Shown: positions 35,022-44,965 of the stretch, in pieces | How the letters are laid out: the number at the start of each line of letters is the position of its first letter | Numbering within the stretch: position 1 is the first letter of the stretch | NCBI GenBank assembly: GCA_025351825.1 | Contig: JANXVE010000005.1 | Coordinates: 47,702 to 111,701, forward strand | Length of the DNA stretch: 64,000 bases | Direction of reading: 5' to 3' | Source: Chamaesiphon sp. 341R_metabat_111 | Lineage (GTDB): Bacteria > Cyanobacteriota > Cyanobacteriia > Cyanobacteriales > Chamaesiphonaceae | The notes under the pieces: generated by a model | The model's input: only the letters and a program-made list of their open reading frames with translations | What the model was told of the DNA's origin: nothing | Databases searched by the model: none | Translations under genes and position numbers: made by a program

Positions 35022-37694
35022 CTAACTTAAATTAGCTATTTTTGGTGCTTTAAATTCTACAAATTTCCCCGATGGATCGAATACAGGTTGTACTAAACCT
35101 TGGAGTGATTCATGACGATCGTTCCCATCAAAAGTGATTTCCCCTGTTATACCAACATGCTTAACCTCACGAATCAATGTTGGTAGTTTAGCTCTGATAT
35201 CTAGATTTGACACTTCTTGTTTGACAGCTAAATCAATCGACTTAATCAAGACATTTGCAGCATCATACGTCAAAACTGTTCGATGAGATATTTGACCATT
35301 TTTATTTTGCCACCATTGAGGTGCTCGATTATATTTTTCCAATGAAATATTCTTTTTGTCAACAGCATCATTCCAAGGAAGAGTAAACATCAAATTTTTC
35401 CCTAGTTCTGGGGTCTGTTTTATTTGATCGTACAGCCAAGGCTCATTCACTATCTCATTCCCAATAATAGAAGTTTTACCAGCATTCTGTATGATAATTT
35501 GATGTGCATTTTCTCGATCTTGTCGATTGGTAAATGCATCCGGTATCAAAATTATAACTTGTGATTTACGATTATTTATACCTCTAAAGACTTCAATTGT
35601 ACTTAGACTGTCTTTTGTTAATGGTGCACTAGCAAATAGAATTCCTGCATTTTCAGCTTTCGTTTTTATCTTTTCTGCAAATGTTGTAGAATAAATTTTA
35701 GTTCCATGTAGCATTTCTATTTTTTTGATTTTTTCGTGCTTGAGAAATTCAATTATAGAATCAGCTTGAACATCATTACTATTTACCGTTCTAATGAAGG
35801 ATGAGTTACCCTTTCCAAGTTCATACGCAGTACTTGTACCTGTTATTAGCACTGAGATGGACTTATATTGTGGTAAAATTCCCTCAGCAACATAAGAACT
35901 ATATGGACCAAGAGTTCCAACAATCATCCGCTTTTCCAAAATCTCTTTGACAACTTTTGTCCTGGAAATAGTAGGATCGTTGTGATCGTCTCCAAATAAC
36001 ACTTCCAAAGACCAAGAATGTGAATTTAAATCATTGTTCCACTCTCTCTGAGCTTCAGCAACTGCGGCTAATAAACTAATTGGTAAATATTTATCTTCTA
36101 ATGATGCTGGTACCAAAACTGCAATGGTTTTAACTACTGGTGGTGGTAGATTTTTTTCGATTGCTTTCCATTGTGCAAGTTTAATTTTTGCATTAGACCA
36201 TGCTATCAAGATTTCAGGATTTTTCTGATTACTTTTCCACGATAATTCTAAGTTTTCAACTACTTTTTTCAATCTTGAAATATCGATATTATTTGATGTC
36301 ATTACCTCCATATTCTGCCTTTCTATTTCATTAAAATATTTGCTATTTTCATATAAAACGCTTTTTTGGCCGCAACTTAAATATTTCAAGTTTGAATTGC
36401 AAGTAATTTCCGTAGCGGACGAATGAGGCGTATTACGCTTGCCATTATCTATTCCTACTAAAGCGTAAAAAGTAATTAATATCGTTAACAATGTAATTAA
36501 ACTAACAATTGCAACTTTCTTCCAAAAATACAGCTTACTTAAGAATCGAAATATTTCTAATAACTTGACCCGAAGTTTTGGAACCTGAAGTTTTGGAAAA
36601 GGAACATAATCAGGAGCAATTCCACTTTGAAAAATCATCGGCATCCAAGATGCACATCTTTGTACGCCTTCCTGATTTCTGAGTTGTTGTCTAGCTTTCG
36701 ATACTGATTTAGTGAGAGAATGACCTTCCGATAGATACTGCGAGAAATGTTCGATGAATGTGACCGCTACATCATTAGCAATTCGCTCCCGCATAACTAT
36801 GATGTACGGCACATTCCATTCAGAGAGTCTAAATGCTATCTCACTCCCGTTACAAGAGTTGAGCAACATCATCTCTAATCCGTTTGTAGCCGCTGCTCTA
36901 ATCTCATCATTTAGATCGTTGATAGTAATATTTTCTTGTCTATTAACTCCAATCGAACCATCATCACCATTACTATGTCCAACATAAAAGATAATGTGGT
37001 ACTTTCCAGTTCTAATTGCAGCACGTAAATCTTTGAGGCTTGGCTGTAGAAGTGGATCGACATTAGCTACTACGGGCATTAAATTTGTTTGTAGTGCTTT
37101 TAAATCAGGTGTTAGATCTATTCTTCGCTCATTACCATTTCGATCGGTAGTTATTTCAGTACCCACTATTACCAGTACCCGCCGCAGACCCCGAAAGGGT
37201 TTGACCTTAAAAGCTCTTCTACTCAGAACGATTTCTGTATCGGGAAAATGCTTATTAAACCAAGCCCATTTATGCCAAGGTAAGCGGTGAAGAATCCTAT
37301 CGTTAGGTACTTGGAGGATAACCTGTGGTTGAGATCCAGGGCGAATTGTCCGCCCGATTTGGGTTTGAATATTACCTAAGTCTGCAAAACTAAGCCAATC
37401 AGTAAATTTAGTTTCTAATAACGTAGTATTCTGATAGAGATTTTGACTAACTATTGGGAGAGACTCTGTGTCATGGGTTATTGCCCGTACCCAAGTTTGA
37501 TAATTATTAGATCGAGGTTTCCCGTCCGACTCTAATGTTCCATCAGAGAAATTTTTCCGATACAACGCAGGTATCTCTGGTTGTGGGGGTAGTCTCCCAT
37601 GTTGTTCATCTGTGTTACGCCCAACATCAACTTTGATATCAAATCCTTGCTCAAAGTTGCCATCGGTAATTGTTATAACGATCTTGTCGGACAT
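35022..37694 (-). CDS. CHAT protease - membrane helix - periplasmic-binding domain fusion
   Basis: 890 residues. The first 380 form a CHAT (caspase-like) domain with YVGHSNGDDG (catalytic His240) and LLNSCNGSE (catalytic Cys281). It ends with SWMPMIFQSG, the typical CHAT C-terminus. A single membrane segment (VAIVSLITLLTILITFYALVG) follows. The outer part is a helical linker and a type I periplasmic-binding fold (KTIAVLVPASLEDK, GPYSSYVAEG, GITGEITFDG). The topology would put a protease inside and a ligand sensor outside, so external ligand could control proteolysis. DUF1822 and the sigma-like gene lie immediately upstream, a common cyanobacterial trio. Confidence 0.85.
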   Translation of the reverse strand: MSDKIVITITDGNFEQGFDIKVDVGRNTDEQHGRLPPQPEIPALYRKNFSDGTLESDGKPRSNNYQTWVRAITHDTESLPIVSQNLYQNTTLLETKFTDWLSFADLGNIQTQIGRTIRPGSQPQVILQVPNDRILHRLPWHKWAWFNKHFPDTEIVLSRRAFKVKPFRGLRRVLVIVGTEITTDRNGNERRIDLTPDLKALQTNLMPVVANVDPLLQPSLKDLRAAIRTGKYHIIFYVGHSNGDDGSIGVNRQENITINDLNDEIRAAATNGLEMMLLNSCNGSEIAFRLSEWNVPYIIVMRERIANDVAVTFIEHFSQYLSEGHSLTKSVSKARQQLRNQEGVQRCASWMPMIFQSGIAPDYVPFPKLQVPKLRVKLLEIFRFLSKLYFWKKVAIVSLITLLTILITFYALVGIDNGKRNTPHSSATEITCNSNLKYLSCGQKSVLYENSKYFNEIERQNMEVMTSNNIDISRLKKVVENLELSWKSNQKNPEILIAWSNAKIKLAQWKAIEKNLPPPVVKTIAVLVPASLEDKYLPISLLAAVAEAQREWNNDLNSHSWSLEVLFGDDHNDPTISRTKVVKEILEKRMIVGTLGPYSSYVAEGILPQYKSISVLITGTSTAYELGKGNSSFIRTVNSNDVQADSIIEFLKHEKIKKIEMLHGTKIYSTTFAEKIKTKAENAGILFASAPLTKDSLSTIEVFRGINNRKSQVIILIPDAFTNRQDRENAHQIIIQNAGKTSIIGNEIVNEPWLYDQIKQTPELGKNLMFTLPWNDAVDKKNISLEKYNRAPQWWQNKNGQISHRTVLTYDAANVLIKSIDLAVKQEVSNLDIRAKLPTLIREVKHVGITGEITFDGNDRHESLQGLVQPVFDPSGKFVEFKAPKIANLS

Positions 37695-37699
37695 GAGTG

Positions 37700-39085
37700 C
37701 TAGACTTGAAAATATCTTGTTAGTTGCTTGTTTCCTAATGTTACCCGAATACTAAAGAGGTCGTTGTTATCTGCATCAAAATTTAACTGAAGACATTGCT
37801 GCTTATTATCTGGAGTGATTACTTCTCTGGATATTTTCGCCTGTTCATCCAATAGACTGAGTTTAATACCAGATGGCAAAGAAGTTCTTTCTCGATTAGA
37901 ATTCAACCTAATTGAAACGCCTAATTTTTGCGATTTAGTTTGGATGATCGAAATAAGTAGAGATAAATCCTCTCCTAGAAAAAACAAGCCTAGATCGATT
38001 AGTTTGTAAATTGGTAATGCAGGATGATTTGAATCCAAACTCCATAAATACTGGATCGATTTCCATCTCTCCCCTGGACTATCAGTATTTTGAATGATGC
38101 CCACTAAATTTTCGATATTTGCACTCATGTTTATATTGCGACTTTCACTGTAACGTTTATCGCGATATGAGACATTTATTTCAGGGCAAAATGTTAACTG
38201 CTTTACTCGATCGATATCACCGCGTAATTCTGTTTGCCATTGTGCTTGTTGAAAAAAGTCTTCGGGCGATTTCCACTCTTCATAGATTGTCACAGCTTGT
38301 TTAACCAACCAATGTCTTAACACTACTAATGATGGCGTTGATTTACTGGGTACAGCAGCCACTAACACTGGGGCTTGTAAATACTGTTCCAAATATACAC
38401 GATCGTTTAAAATCGCCCCCCACTCAATAAAGGGTAAAATTAATCGATCGAAATTAGTTCCCGCTTCCGACTTGACTCGCTTGATGAAATTCCCCACACC
38501 CTCCTTTACCAAAGCAGGAATATTTTTACTTCTAGGTTCTGGCTCTAACTCGCAACTAGTCCACAATACCTCTAAATCATCGATCGTGCGATCAGCAGCC
38601 ACGTTATAGTAGCGGAACATCTCATCATCTGGCTCCGCTATCTGCTTCAAATCCTGATGAGTAATTGTCCCCCACAAATGTAAATGTTGTGCATCGATAT
38701 CTACTTGAACTGGCACATAATAATCCCCCATCCACTTAGTCAGATCCACCCACTCCTGAGCGACTTCAAAACTATCGATATCGAGCTGTTCGCTGGGTAT
38801 AAATATTACTCTAGAAGTGTTATTTATTTTCAGACAAAATCCATTAACTATTTTACTGACTAAGCGATCTTTATCCGGTACGCCAGTATATGGAAAGTCC
38901 TCCGTACTTGACAGTCCTCTTTCTGTCTCCAGCCATTCCTTGATTATATTTTTACAATAAAGGTTAATATCTACTGGAGTGGTATCATCATCGATCGGGC
39001 ACTCAGGATATTCAGTCAGATCGATCCGTTCATGTTCGGGATATGCTGCAATTAATTTGGAGAAGTCGAATTTATTAGCGTTCAT
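37700..39085 (-). CDS. DUF1822 family protein
   Basis: 461 residues. The N-terminal half contains GFCLKINNTSRVIFIPSEQL and DFEVAQEWVDL-like strands (here DSFEVAQEWVDL), then YVPVQVDIDAQHLHLWGTITH, which is characteristic of DUF1822 proteins of cyanobacteria. Function unknown. The family travels with a sigma-like protein and a CHAT protease. It is 5 bases upstream of the CHAT gene and likely co-translated with it. Confidence 0.82.
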   Translation of the reverse strand: MNANKFDFSKLIAAYPEHERIDLTEYPECPIDDDTTPVDINLYCKNIIKEWLETERGLSSTEDFPYTGVPDKDRLVSKIVNGFCLKINNTSRVIFIPSEQLDIDSFEVAQEWVDLTKWMGDYYVPVQVDIDAQHLHLWGTITHQDLKQIAEPDDEMFRYYNVAADRTIDDLEVLWTSCELEPEPRSKNIPALVKEGVGNFIKRVKSEAGTNFDRLILPFIEWGAILNDRVYLEQYLQAPVLVAAVPSKSTPSLVVLRHWLVKQAVTIYEEWKSPEDFFQQAQWQTELRGDIDRVKQLTFCPEINVSYRDKRYSESRNINMSANIENLVGIIQNTDSPGERWKSIQYLWSLDSNHPALPIYKLIDLGLFFLGEDLSLLISIIQTKSQKLGVSIRLNSNRERTSLPSGIKLSLLDEQAKISREVITPDNKQQCLQLNFDADNNDLFSIRVTLGNKQLTRYFQV

Positions 39086-39130
39086 GATTATTTGATGAGA
39101 TTTACAATTGTCAACTAAACTATAAGTATT

Positions 39131-40651
39131 TTATGCGCCATTCCACAATCGAGGTAAGATATTTTGAATATCCTCAATTAATACTATGAATGATGCTCTT
39201 GTTAATACTATATTTACTTCTAGACATTCACTCTGACTTAATATTTCTAGATTCTGAAGTTGTCTTTCATATTTATATCTATCGCTGCTTTTTAAGCTTG
39301 ATAACAATGATGGATGTCTGATATAAAGTCTTTCTAAATATTGCAAGTATTCTTGATATACCTGGATTAGTTCTTCTAACTGTAGTCGAGATTCATGATT
39401 AATTTCTTGACTGATACGTAATCGATCGAAGTGAAGCTTGATATCTTTAATAACTGATGCAGCAATCCCTGTCATGCTACAACGATCTTCAGAGCTTATT
39501 TCTCTATTACTTTCCTCTGCAAGTTTCGACAAATAATCTAAGATATACTGAGTTATTCCTGCATGGATCTGACTCAGTGGACGACTAATATTCCCTTGCG
39601 TAACATTAAATATTGGTGCGATTTTTCCTTGACAGCGATAAAAGAGATCGAAATGATAATGTAAGTATAATATTTGCTTATCGCGGGAAGTTAAATTTCC
39701 GTTTATTTCCTCGTCTGTAAGCCAGCGATCGCATTGCGTTATTAATATTTCAGGTGGCAACCGTTTAGGCTCTGTTGGCAGTAGTTCGGGTAAAGGGTTT
39801 TGTACATGTCTGCGAACAGCTTCACCAATTAAATCTAGAGTCTCAAGTATTGGTGGTGATTCATTACCAGTAATCTTCTTATATGATTCACTAATTGTCT
39901 TTAAATCCTCTGGCTCTAGTTTATTAACTTTTATTTTTCTATCTTTATTTGTTTGTCTCTCTTTACGCAAATGCTCTTTTACACATTCGCGAAGGTTGCA
40001 ATATCTATCGATATCAATTTTATCAACAATACTTACTCCTAAAGCTATCTTGGTTTTTTTGTTGCCGAAGTTGACTGCCAAATATTTGTTAGACCGCCCA
40101 ATAGTAGGATCTTTCAACTCTTCTCTTAGTCGCTCTAATAAAGAATTTTTAATTGTCCCATAAACATATGCTTTGATTCTGCTCAATAAATTTGTTTCTC
40201 TTGTGCGATAAGTTGGAATCTGTTTGACAAAATTATTGATTACAACGTTTGTACCAACAATGCTACTCAAACAATAGTCTTGGAAATCTAAATAATTAAT
40301 TCTGTCAGCATATTTCCCCCACTTATTACTGGCTACTTTTTTCGCCAATCCAAGAAAGAAAGATTCCCAATATCGTCTTACAGAATTCTCTTCATGGTTA
40401 TCAACTAAATTCCAAACAAGTTCTTTGACAATCTCAGATTGAGAACCTGAGATTTCCGAATTATTAATTATGATATTCCGTATCCGCTGTTCGATTTCCG
40501 CTTGAAATACATGGTTTGTCTTTAGCCTCACCATTCGATCATTATCATCTGGAGCAAGGGTTTTTATAAATATCTTAACATCTTTATTTGAGATAGTGTC
40601 TCTGATGCATTCTTGAATTTCATCATCAGATAGTATTGAATTCAGTGTCAT
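39131..40651 (-). CDS. Sigma-70-like regulatory protein of the DUF1822/CHAT cluster
   Basis: 506 residues. Residues 90 to 190 look like the core of a sigma-like fold (YWESFFLGLAKKVASNKW and SRIKAYVYGTIKNSLLERL). The middle has DKQILYLHYHFDLFYRCQG followed by IAPIFNVTQGNISRPLSQ, a sigma region 4-like helix-turn-helix. Such proteins precede DUF1822 and CHAT genes in many cyanobacteria and probably link activation to transcription. No classical promoter recognition residues could be confirmed. Confidence 0.72.
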   Translation of the reverse strand: MTLNSILSDDEIQECIRDTISNKDVKIFIKTLAPDDNDRMVRLKTNHVFQAEIEQRIRNIIINNSEISGSQSEIVKELVWNLVDNHEENSVRRYWESFFLGLAKKVASNKWGKYADRINYLDFQDYCLSSIVGTNVVINNFVKQIPTYRTRETNLLSRIKAYVYGTIKNSLLERLREELKDPTIGRSNKYLAVNFGNKKTKIALGVSIVDKIDIDRYCNLRECVKEHLRKERQTNKDRKIKVNKLEPEDLKTISESYKKITGNESPPILETLDLIGEAVRRHVQNPLPELLPTEPKRLPPEILITQCDRWLTDEEINGNLTSRDKQILYLHYHFDLFYRCQGKIAPIFNVTQGNISRPLSQIHAGITQYILDYLSKLAEESNREISSEDRCSMTGIAASVIKDIKLHFDRLRISQEINHESRLQLEELIQVYQEYLQYLERLYIRHPSLLSSLKSSDRYKYERQLQNLEILSQSECLEVNIVLTRASFIVLIEDIQNILPRLWNGA

Positions 40652-40721
40652 TTTGCCTCCTTAGCAGACTTGTAGCTATTCGAGCGTAAATATTAAACAG
40701 GCAATAAAATAAAGATGCTAT

Positions 40722-41222
40722 CTAAATGGGAAAACTACAGCTAGAAAATTTACAGTTTAAGCATGAATAGCTATGATGTTTGATTTTGGCATAGGCATAA
40801 GTTTTAAGAACCGACAACAAATCTCGATCGCTAGCACGAGCATCAATCTCATTGAAGAACTCGTGAATATTAGTAATGCTACTCATACAAGCAAATTGGA
40901 TCGCATCACCATCAAGAGTAGTATTTCGATAAATCTCACTAATCAGCTTTATGGCGATCGATAGTAGAAAAGACCCCCAAAACTCCTTAATTAATCCATC
41001 GTCTGGATTAACTTGTAATCGATCGAATAAATCTCTCACCAATATCTTCATCCCCTCTTCCGAACTACTCAACGGATGTGCCTCGACAATACCTCGCCAC
41101 CGCAACGCTATCTGCGCCTGTAACCGAGGACAAGAGCGCAACACGACACAGCAGCCGTTTTCACTCAAATCAGGTGTCTGCGTAAATATTCGTACATTAA
41201 TGGGTATTGTTATACTCGACAT
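40722..41222 (-). pseudogene. Truncated paralogue of the sigma-like gene (N-terminal part)
   Basis: 166 residues that parallel the first 180 residues of the next gene: IKEFWGSFLLSIAIKLIS matches VRRYWESFFLGLAKKVAS, and LLSVLKTYAYAKIKH matches LLSRIKAYVYGTIKN. It then ends abruptly with a Cys-rich, unrelated tail (SCLNCKFSSCSF). The helix-turn-helix part is missing. It might still act as a short regulator, but truncation by deletion or frameshift is more likely. Confidence 0.6.
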
Positions 41223-41467
41223 CTTATTACCTCCCTAACAGATTGGTATTTTTTCGATAGTAAATGTTACATAACAACTGCGATCGCAGCGGTAAAATCC
41301 AGCTAATCTGCCTCCATGTCTCCATCTATAAAGAGATAGTGGGGTAGAAAGTCTGCTTTGTGCGATCGAAATGCCACTTATTTGAAAAAATTTGACTTCG
41401 TTGGATTCAAAGGCTAAAACCCTCATCGGAGAAGGTTTTGACTGCCACAGCCTCAGCAAAGCAACCC

Positions 41468-42370
41468 CTAACTAGTGCCATCTCCACCATCCGCACCGAT
41501 CGCTCGCGCATTCACAACGCCATACAGCACCGCCTTAATAGATTGCCACAAGGGAACCACTAGCGCGTGAACCGCAGTCGCCAACACGATCAATATCCCC
41601 ACCGCTTGGAGCGCACGAACGATCGCGGCAAACATATCTGCACTCTCAGCATTAGAATTATTCCATTCCGCCATCCCGACAACGATCGCAGGGGAAAAAG
41701 CGAGTAAATACAATGGCACTGTCATCAGCCAAGTGATGATGAGAATCGCGCAAATCTCAATTACGTGAGCATCAAATTGCTTGCGACTATCCTTCAATGC
41801 CTGTCTGACTGTATCTAGATCTACAGCAATTAATATACTAGTCAAGAAATATTGTCCGGTAATCGTAATCATAGCTAAAATCTGAACTAACATCGACCAA
41901 TTTGGATCGGGAATAAACCGATCGATTAAGCAGTCCACTCCTCCTGTTACGATACTTACATAGCCTTCTGCCAGCCAAAAATGCCAGAATCGTGTCCGTA
42001 AGACTTCAGTGATTGGCACCACAAAAATTTTGGATCGATCGGGGACTAAATTCTGATAAGCAAGCCGACCGATAATATCTGTCTGATACTGCGATCGAGC
42101 CGATCCAAATACGAATAAAATTACAGTTAATCCGATCGATATTAGCGAAACAATCGGAGTCCGAGAAGTTGCTGGAACTTTAATCGATAATTGCGCCAAA
42201 AATTCAAATACAGGCTCTTGTAGAAACAAACTAACGACAATAGTAAACAAAGAAGCGATCGAAACTAGAAACCATAAGGTCGAACCCAACGACATCATAA
42301 AAAATCGCAGGAAATTTTGGCGATAAAGGGCGATCGCTTTGTAGATAACTTGTAGTGGTGATGGTGTCAT
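41468..42370 (-). CDS. Multi-pass membrane protein of unknown function
   Basis: 300 residues with about six hydrophobic segments. The start IYKAIALYRQNFLRFFMMSL and the C-terminal VPLWQSIKAVLYGVVNARA recall the DUF975 or glycerophosphodiester-phosphodiesterase-type membrane domains that begin with a similar helix. No active-site motif is visible. The preceding 245 bases (41223-41467) hold no supported gene. Confidence 0.65.
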   Translation of the reverse strand: MTPSPLQVIYKAIALYRQNFLRFFMMSLGSTLWFLVSIASLFTIVVSLFLQEPVFEFLAQLSIKVPATSRTPIVSLISIGLTVILFVFGSARSQYQTDIIGRLAYQNLVPDRSKIFVVPITEVLRTRFWHFWLAEGYVSIVTGGVDCLIDRFIPDPNWSMLVQILAMITITGQYFLTSILIAVDLDTVRQALKDSRKQFDAHVIEICAILIITWLMTVPLYLLAFSPAIVVGMAEWNNSNAESADMFAAIVRALQAVGILIVLATAVHALVVPLWQSIKAVLYGVVNARAIGADGGDGTS

Positions 42371-42455
42371 GTTCGCTCCTTAAAATACGATCGACTAGTG
42401 GATGAGGGCAAAATACCAAGGGAGATCGGGTTTGAGTTTCAGTCAAGGCTAGAAT

Positions 42456-43268
42456 TTAGGAAGATAATGGCAGACAATCTCGCATGGGTAGTTGCCCAGA
42501 ATTCCAGCCACAATCAAGAGAAATACATGAATCTAGCCCATATATCAGAGCAGCGTTACAAACTGGGCAGTTAGCGGACGAGCGTTGACGCTCTGCCAAT
42601 TGTTTGCGAATATAGTTAATCCGACTTTCTAATGAAGCAAGCGTAGATAAAGCACTTGACAAGGCTTCATGGCTACAGATATCTAAATCGCGATCGAGAA
42701 ACAGATCGAGACTTTCCTCAAATTGGTAGGCATTATTCTGAAGCTCGGCTAGATAATCTGGCTCTGAAGATCCGTCCGGTTGACTGTCGGCATCTAAGTC
42801 CCGATCGAGCAGAAACAAATCTAGATCGAGATTTTCCTCAACCCGATCTGCAATACTCCGAAGCTCGGCTGGATAAACTACCTCTAGTTCGGGATATTTG
42901 GCAGCGCGGTTTTTAGCATTCAACCGTTTTTGCAACTCCTTGAGGGATAACAGGGATAAGCCATCGGGATCGGCAACCGTTGCTGCTAGATCTTCATATT
43001 CTCGCTCCACCTGCATATATAGTCTGGCAGTTCGCTTTTTAATCGTCGGACACGACTGCTTGAGCCACTTTTGCCAGCTTTGGGACTGCTGTTTGACCTG
43101 ATCCTTCGCTCGTGCGAGCAGTCTGCCAATTTCCTTGGCTTTCTCTAGACTCGATCGCGCGAATTCCGCACTCGATCGCGCTAGATCTAGGTGTTTATCG
43201 TTAATTTCTTCTCCTAACACGTATAATGAAGACGTTTCGACCGTAGACGACTGGTAATAATTGCTCAC
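42456..43268 (-). CDS. DUF3102 family protein
   Basis: About 270 residues. The first 100 carry EFARSSLEKAKEIGRLLARA, then WQKWLKQSCPTIKKRTARLYMQ, the DUF3102 pattern found in plasmid- or phage-related proteins. The long central region is acidic. The C-terminus has CPVCNAALIYGLDSCISLDCGW, a probable zinc ribbon. GTG 43268 is chosen because the open frame upstream runs through a tRNA gene. AGAGAGAA lies 6 to 13 bases before it. Function unknown. Confidence 0.68.
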   Translation of the reverse strand: MSNYYQSSTVETSSLYVLGEEINDKHLDLARSSAEFARSSLEKAKEIGRLLARAKDQVKQQSQSWQKWLKQSCPTIKKRTARLYMQVEREYEDLAATVADPDGLSLLSLKELQKRLNAKNRAAKYPELEVVYPAELRSIADRVEENLDLDLFLLDRDLDADSQPDGSSEPDYLAELQNNAYQFEESLDLFLDRDLDICSHEALSSALSTLASLESRINYIRKQLAERQRSSANCPVCNAALIYGLDSCISLDCGWNSGQLPMRDCLPLSS

Positions 43269-43335
43269 AACTGATTCTCTCTTGGTTACTATTACTCTCT
43301 TAGTCAGAAATTTATTTTTATGCACTTCAATCGAA

Positions 43336-43407
43336 TGCACCCTACAGGAATCGAACCTGTCTTTCCCATCCGGTGAGGATAGTGCATCGCCGCTCTGCCA
43401 AGAGTGC
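43336..43407 (-). tRNA. tRNA, anticodon CAC (valine by the code)
   Basis: 72 bases fold as a full cloverleaf. The acceptor is GCACTCT with AGGGTGC, the D arm has A14 and GG18-19, and the anticodon stem is CTATC/GATGG with the seven-base loop CTCACCG. The variable loop has five bases, and the T arm is ACAGG-TTCGATT-CCTGT. A discriminator A is present and CCA is not encoded. Loop positions 34 to 36 read CAC. Position 37 is C, which is unusual because a purine is normal there, so the decoding identity is less certain than the fold. Confidence 0.85.
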
Positions 43408-43467
43408 AAAAAGTTTAGGGTTGAGCCAATCTAGATTGCAACTCAACCTGGGTACAGATAACACCGC

Positions 43468-44442
43468 TCACCGTCGCCGATCGCGTTCGATATCGTGAAT
43501 AATCTTCTCCCAACACCATTGTTCCGATCGGCTAGGATGATTGAACCGCACACCATCAAGCAACCGCTGAATCCGCTGGAGATCTTTGCCGATTAGTTCG
43601 ATCGCCCGTTGATAAGTTTCTGGACGCACTCGATCTGGACGATTGCCTTTCTTCTTAGACAATTTCCCCATCTTTTGAAATGGATTTTTGGCTTCGGAAT
43701 TTAAACTCCAACCAAACGCCATCAAGATCCCAAATGTAATCAGTCGGTTAATCGGATTAGCAAATAGCTCTGCACCTAAATCAATAAAAAGATCGGGAAT
43801 ATTGAGAATATTATCGGTAACTAACTTAATGAGAGCGAAAGTCAAATTGCTAAACCAAGGCACATACCAAAATAGACCAACGATGATTAAAGTACTATAT
43901 TTTCTGAAGCGATCGAATTTAGCTTGAAGATGATCGGATAGCCACGGCTCGATCATTCCATAACCATCCAATCCTGGAATTGGTAATAAATTAAAGATGG
44001 CAGCAAAAACTTGGAGATGGACTAAAAATGCGATGCTACTGGCTAAAAAAGAATCTCCATCGATCGCATCGATCGACTCAAAATTACTACCGATCGCAAG
44101 CTGGAAAGTAATTGAGAGTAATACCGCCAAGCAAATATTCGAGATCGGCCCTGCGGCAGCAACCGCACTTTGCCACCAGCGATTGCGGAGACTTTCTCGA
44201 TCGATATAAACAGCACCGCCTGGTAATCCCAATCCGCCCATCAGTAAAAATAGCAGCGGCAGGGCGATACTGTAGCCCGGATCGGCATATTTGAGCGGAT
44301 TGAAGGTTAGATATCCTTTCCGCTTGACGGAAGTATCCCCACCCCAATAAGCAACCAGCGCGTGACTAAATTCGTGAAGGCAGAGGGAGAAGATCCACCC
44401 CGCGCAAATGACAATGCCAACTAACCACATTTGCCTACTCAT
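43468..44442 (-). CDS. Site-2 protease family (M50) membrane metalloprotease
   Basis: 324 residues, several membrane segments. HEFSHALVAYWGG gives the zinc-binding HExxH, and NLLPIPGLDGYGMI gives the third ligand (NxxPxxxLDG type). A basic C-terminal region is cytoplasmic. Such proteases cut membrane-spanning regulators within the bilayer. A perfect 16-base palindrome (GCTTAAAAATTTAAGC, 44506) lies upstream of its start. Confidence 0.85.
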   Translation of the reverse strand: MSRQMWLVGIVICAGWIFSLCLHEFSHALVAYWGGDTSVKRKGYLTFNPLKYADPGYSIALPLLFLLMGGLGLPGGAVYIDRESLRNRWWQSAVAAAGPISNICLAVLLSITFQLAIGSNFESIDAIDGDSFLASSIAFLVHLQVFAAIFNLLPIPGLDGYGMIEPWLSDHLQAKFDRFRKYSTLIIVGLFWYVPWFSNLTFALIKLVTDNILNIPDLFIDLGAELFANPINRLITFGILMAFGWSLNSEAKNPFQKMGKLSKKKGNRPDRVRPETYQRAIELIGKDLQRIQRLLDGVRFNHPSRSEQWCWEKIIHDIERDRRR

Positions 44443-44683
44443 AATTGAACGATCGGTTTTGAGCCGTCATCTTTAATCTGGGTGGTGAGGATGGGATTAT
44501 GCACTGCTTAAAAATTTAAGCGGCTTGAAAGTCAATAATTAGCTCTGTGACTATCGATCGGCTCATGGCGATCGATAAACCAAAAAATATTGAGGATCTT
44601 GCTGCATATTTTCCAGATATTCGCTCAGTACATTGCTATGGAGATCGAAACCCAACCCACACGATCGATAGGAGATTAACGCG

Positions 44684-44965
44684 ATGAATCCGATTATCAG
44701 ACAAGGCGATGTACTCATTATCCCTAGTGACACACTAGTCAAAGGAACCAAATTGCCCCACTTGACTCTCGCCGAGGGTGAAGTCACCGGACACCGCCAC
44801 CGGATTAGTAACGGTGAAGCCGAGCTATTGGAGCGAGATGGCGTGTTGTACTTACGAGTGTTATCGCCGACTGCTATTCTCACCCACGAGGAACACGCTC
44901 AGGTGACAATTCCCCAAGGTAATTGGGAAATTCGGATTCAACGCGAATATGAGCCAGAAGGTTGA
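44684..44965 (+). CDS. Conserved small protein, function unknown
   Basis: 93 residues with NPIIRQGDVLIIPSD and then AEGEVTGHRHRI, a short beta-rich family also seen in phages and bacteria. No catalytic residues are evident. It is a likely start for the plus-strand block that follows, though 310 bases and more separate it from the kinase gene. Confidence 0.65.
   Translation: MNPIIRQGDVLIIPSDTLVKGTKLPHLTLAEGEVTGHRHRISNGEAELLERDGVLYLRVLSPTAILTHEEHAQVTIPQGNWEIRIQREYEPEG

Noticed and set aside
41235..41467. 74-codon minus-strand frame before the membrane protein
   Set aside because: No family resemblance. It looks like intergenic repeat-type sequence, and no inverted ends could be fixed.
44506..44521. 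Terminator at the palindrome GCTTAAAAATTTAAGC
   Set aside because: It is A/T-rich with no T-run after it and lies upstream of the site-2 protease start, so it was left as a note.
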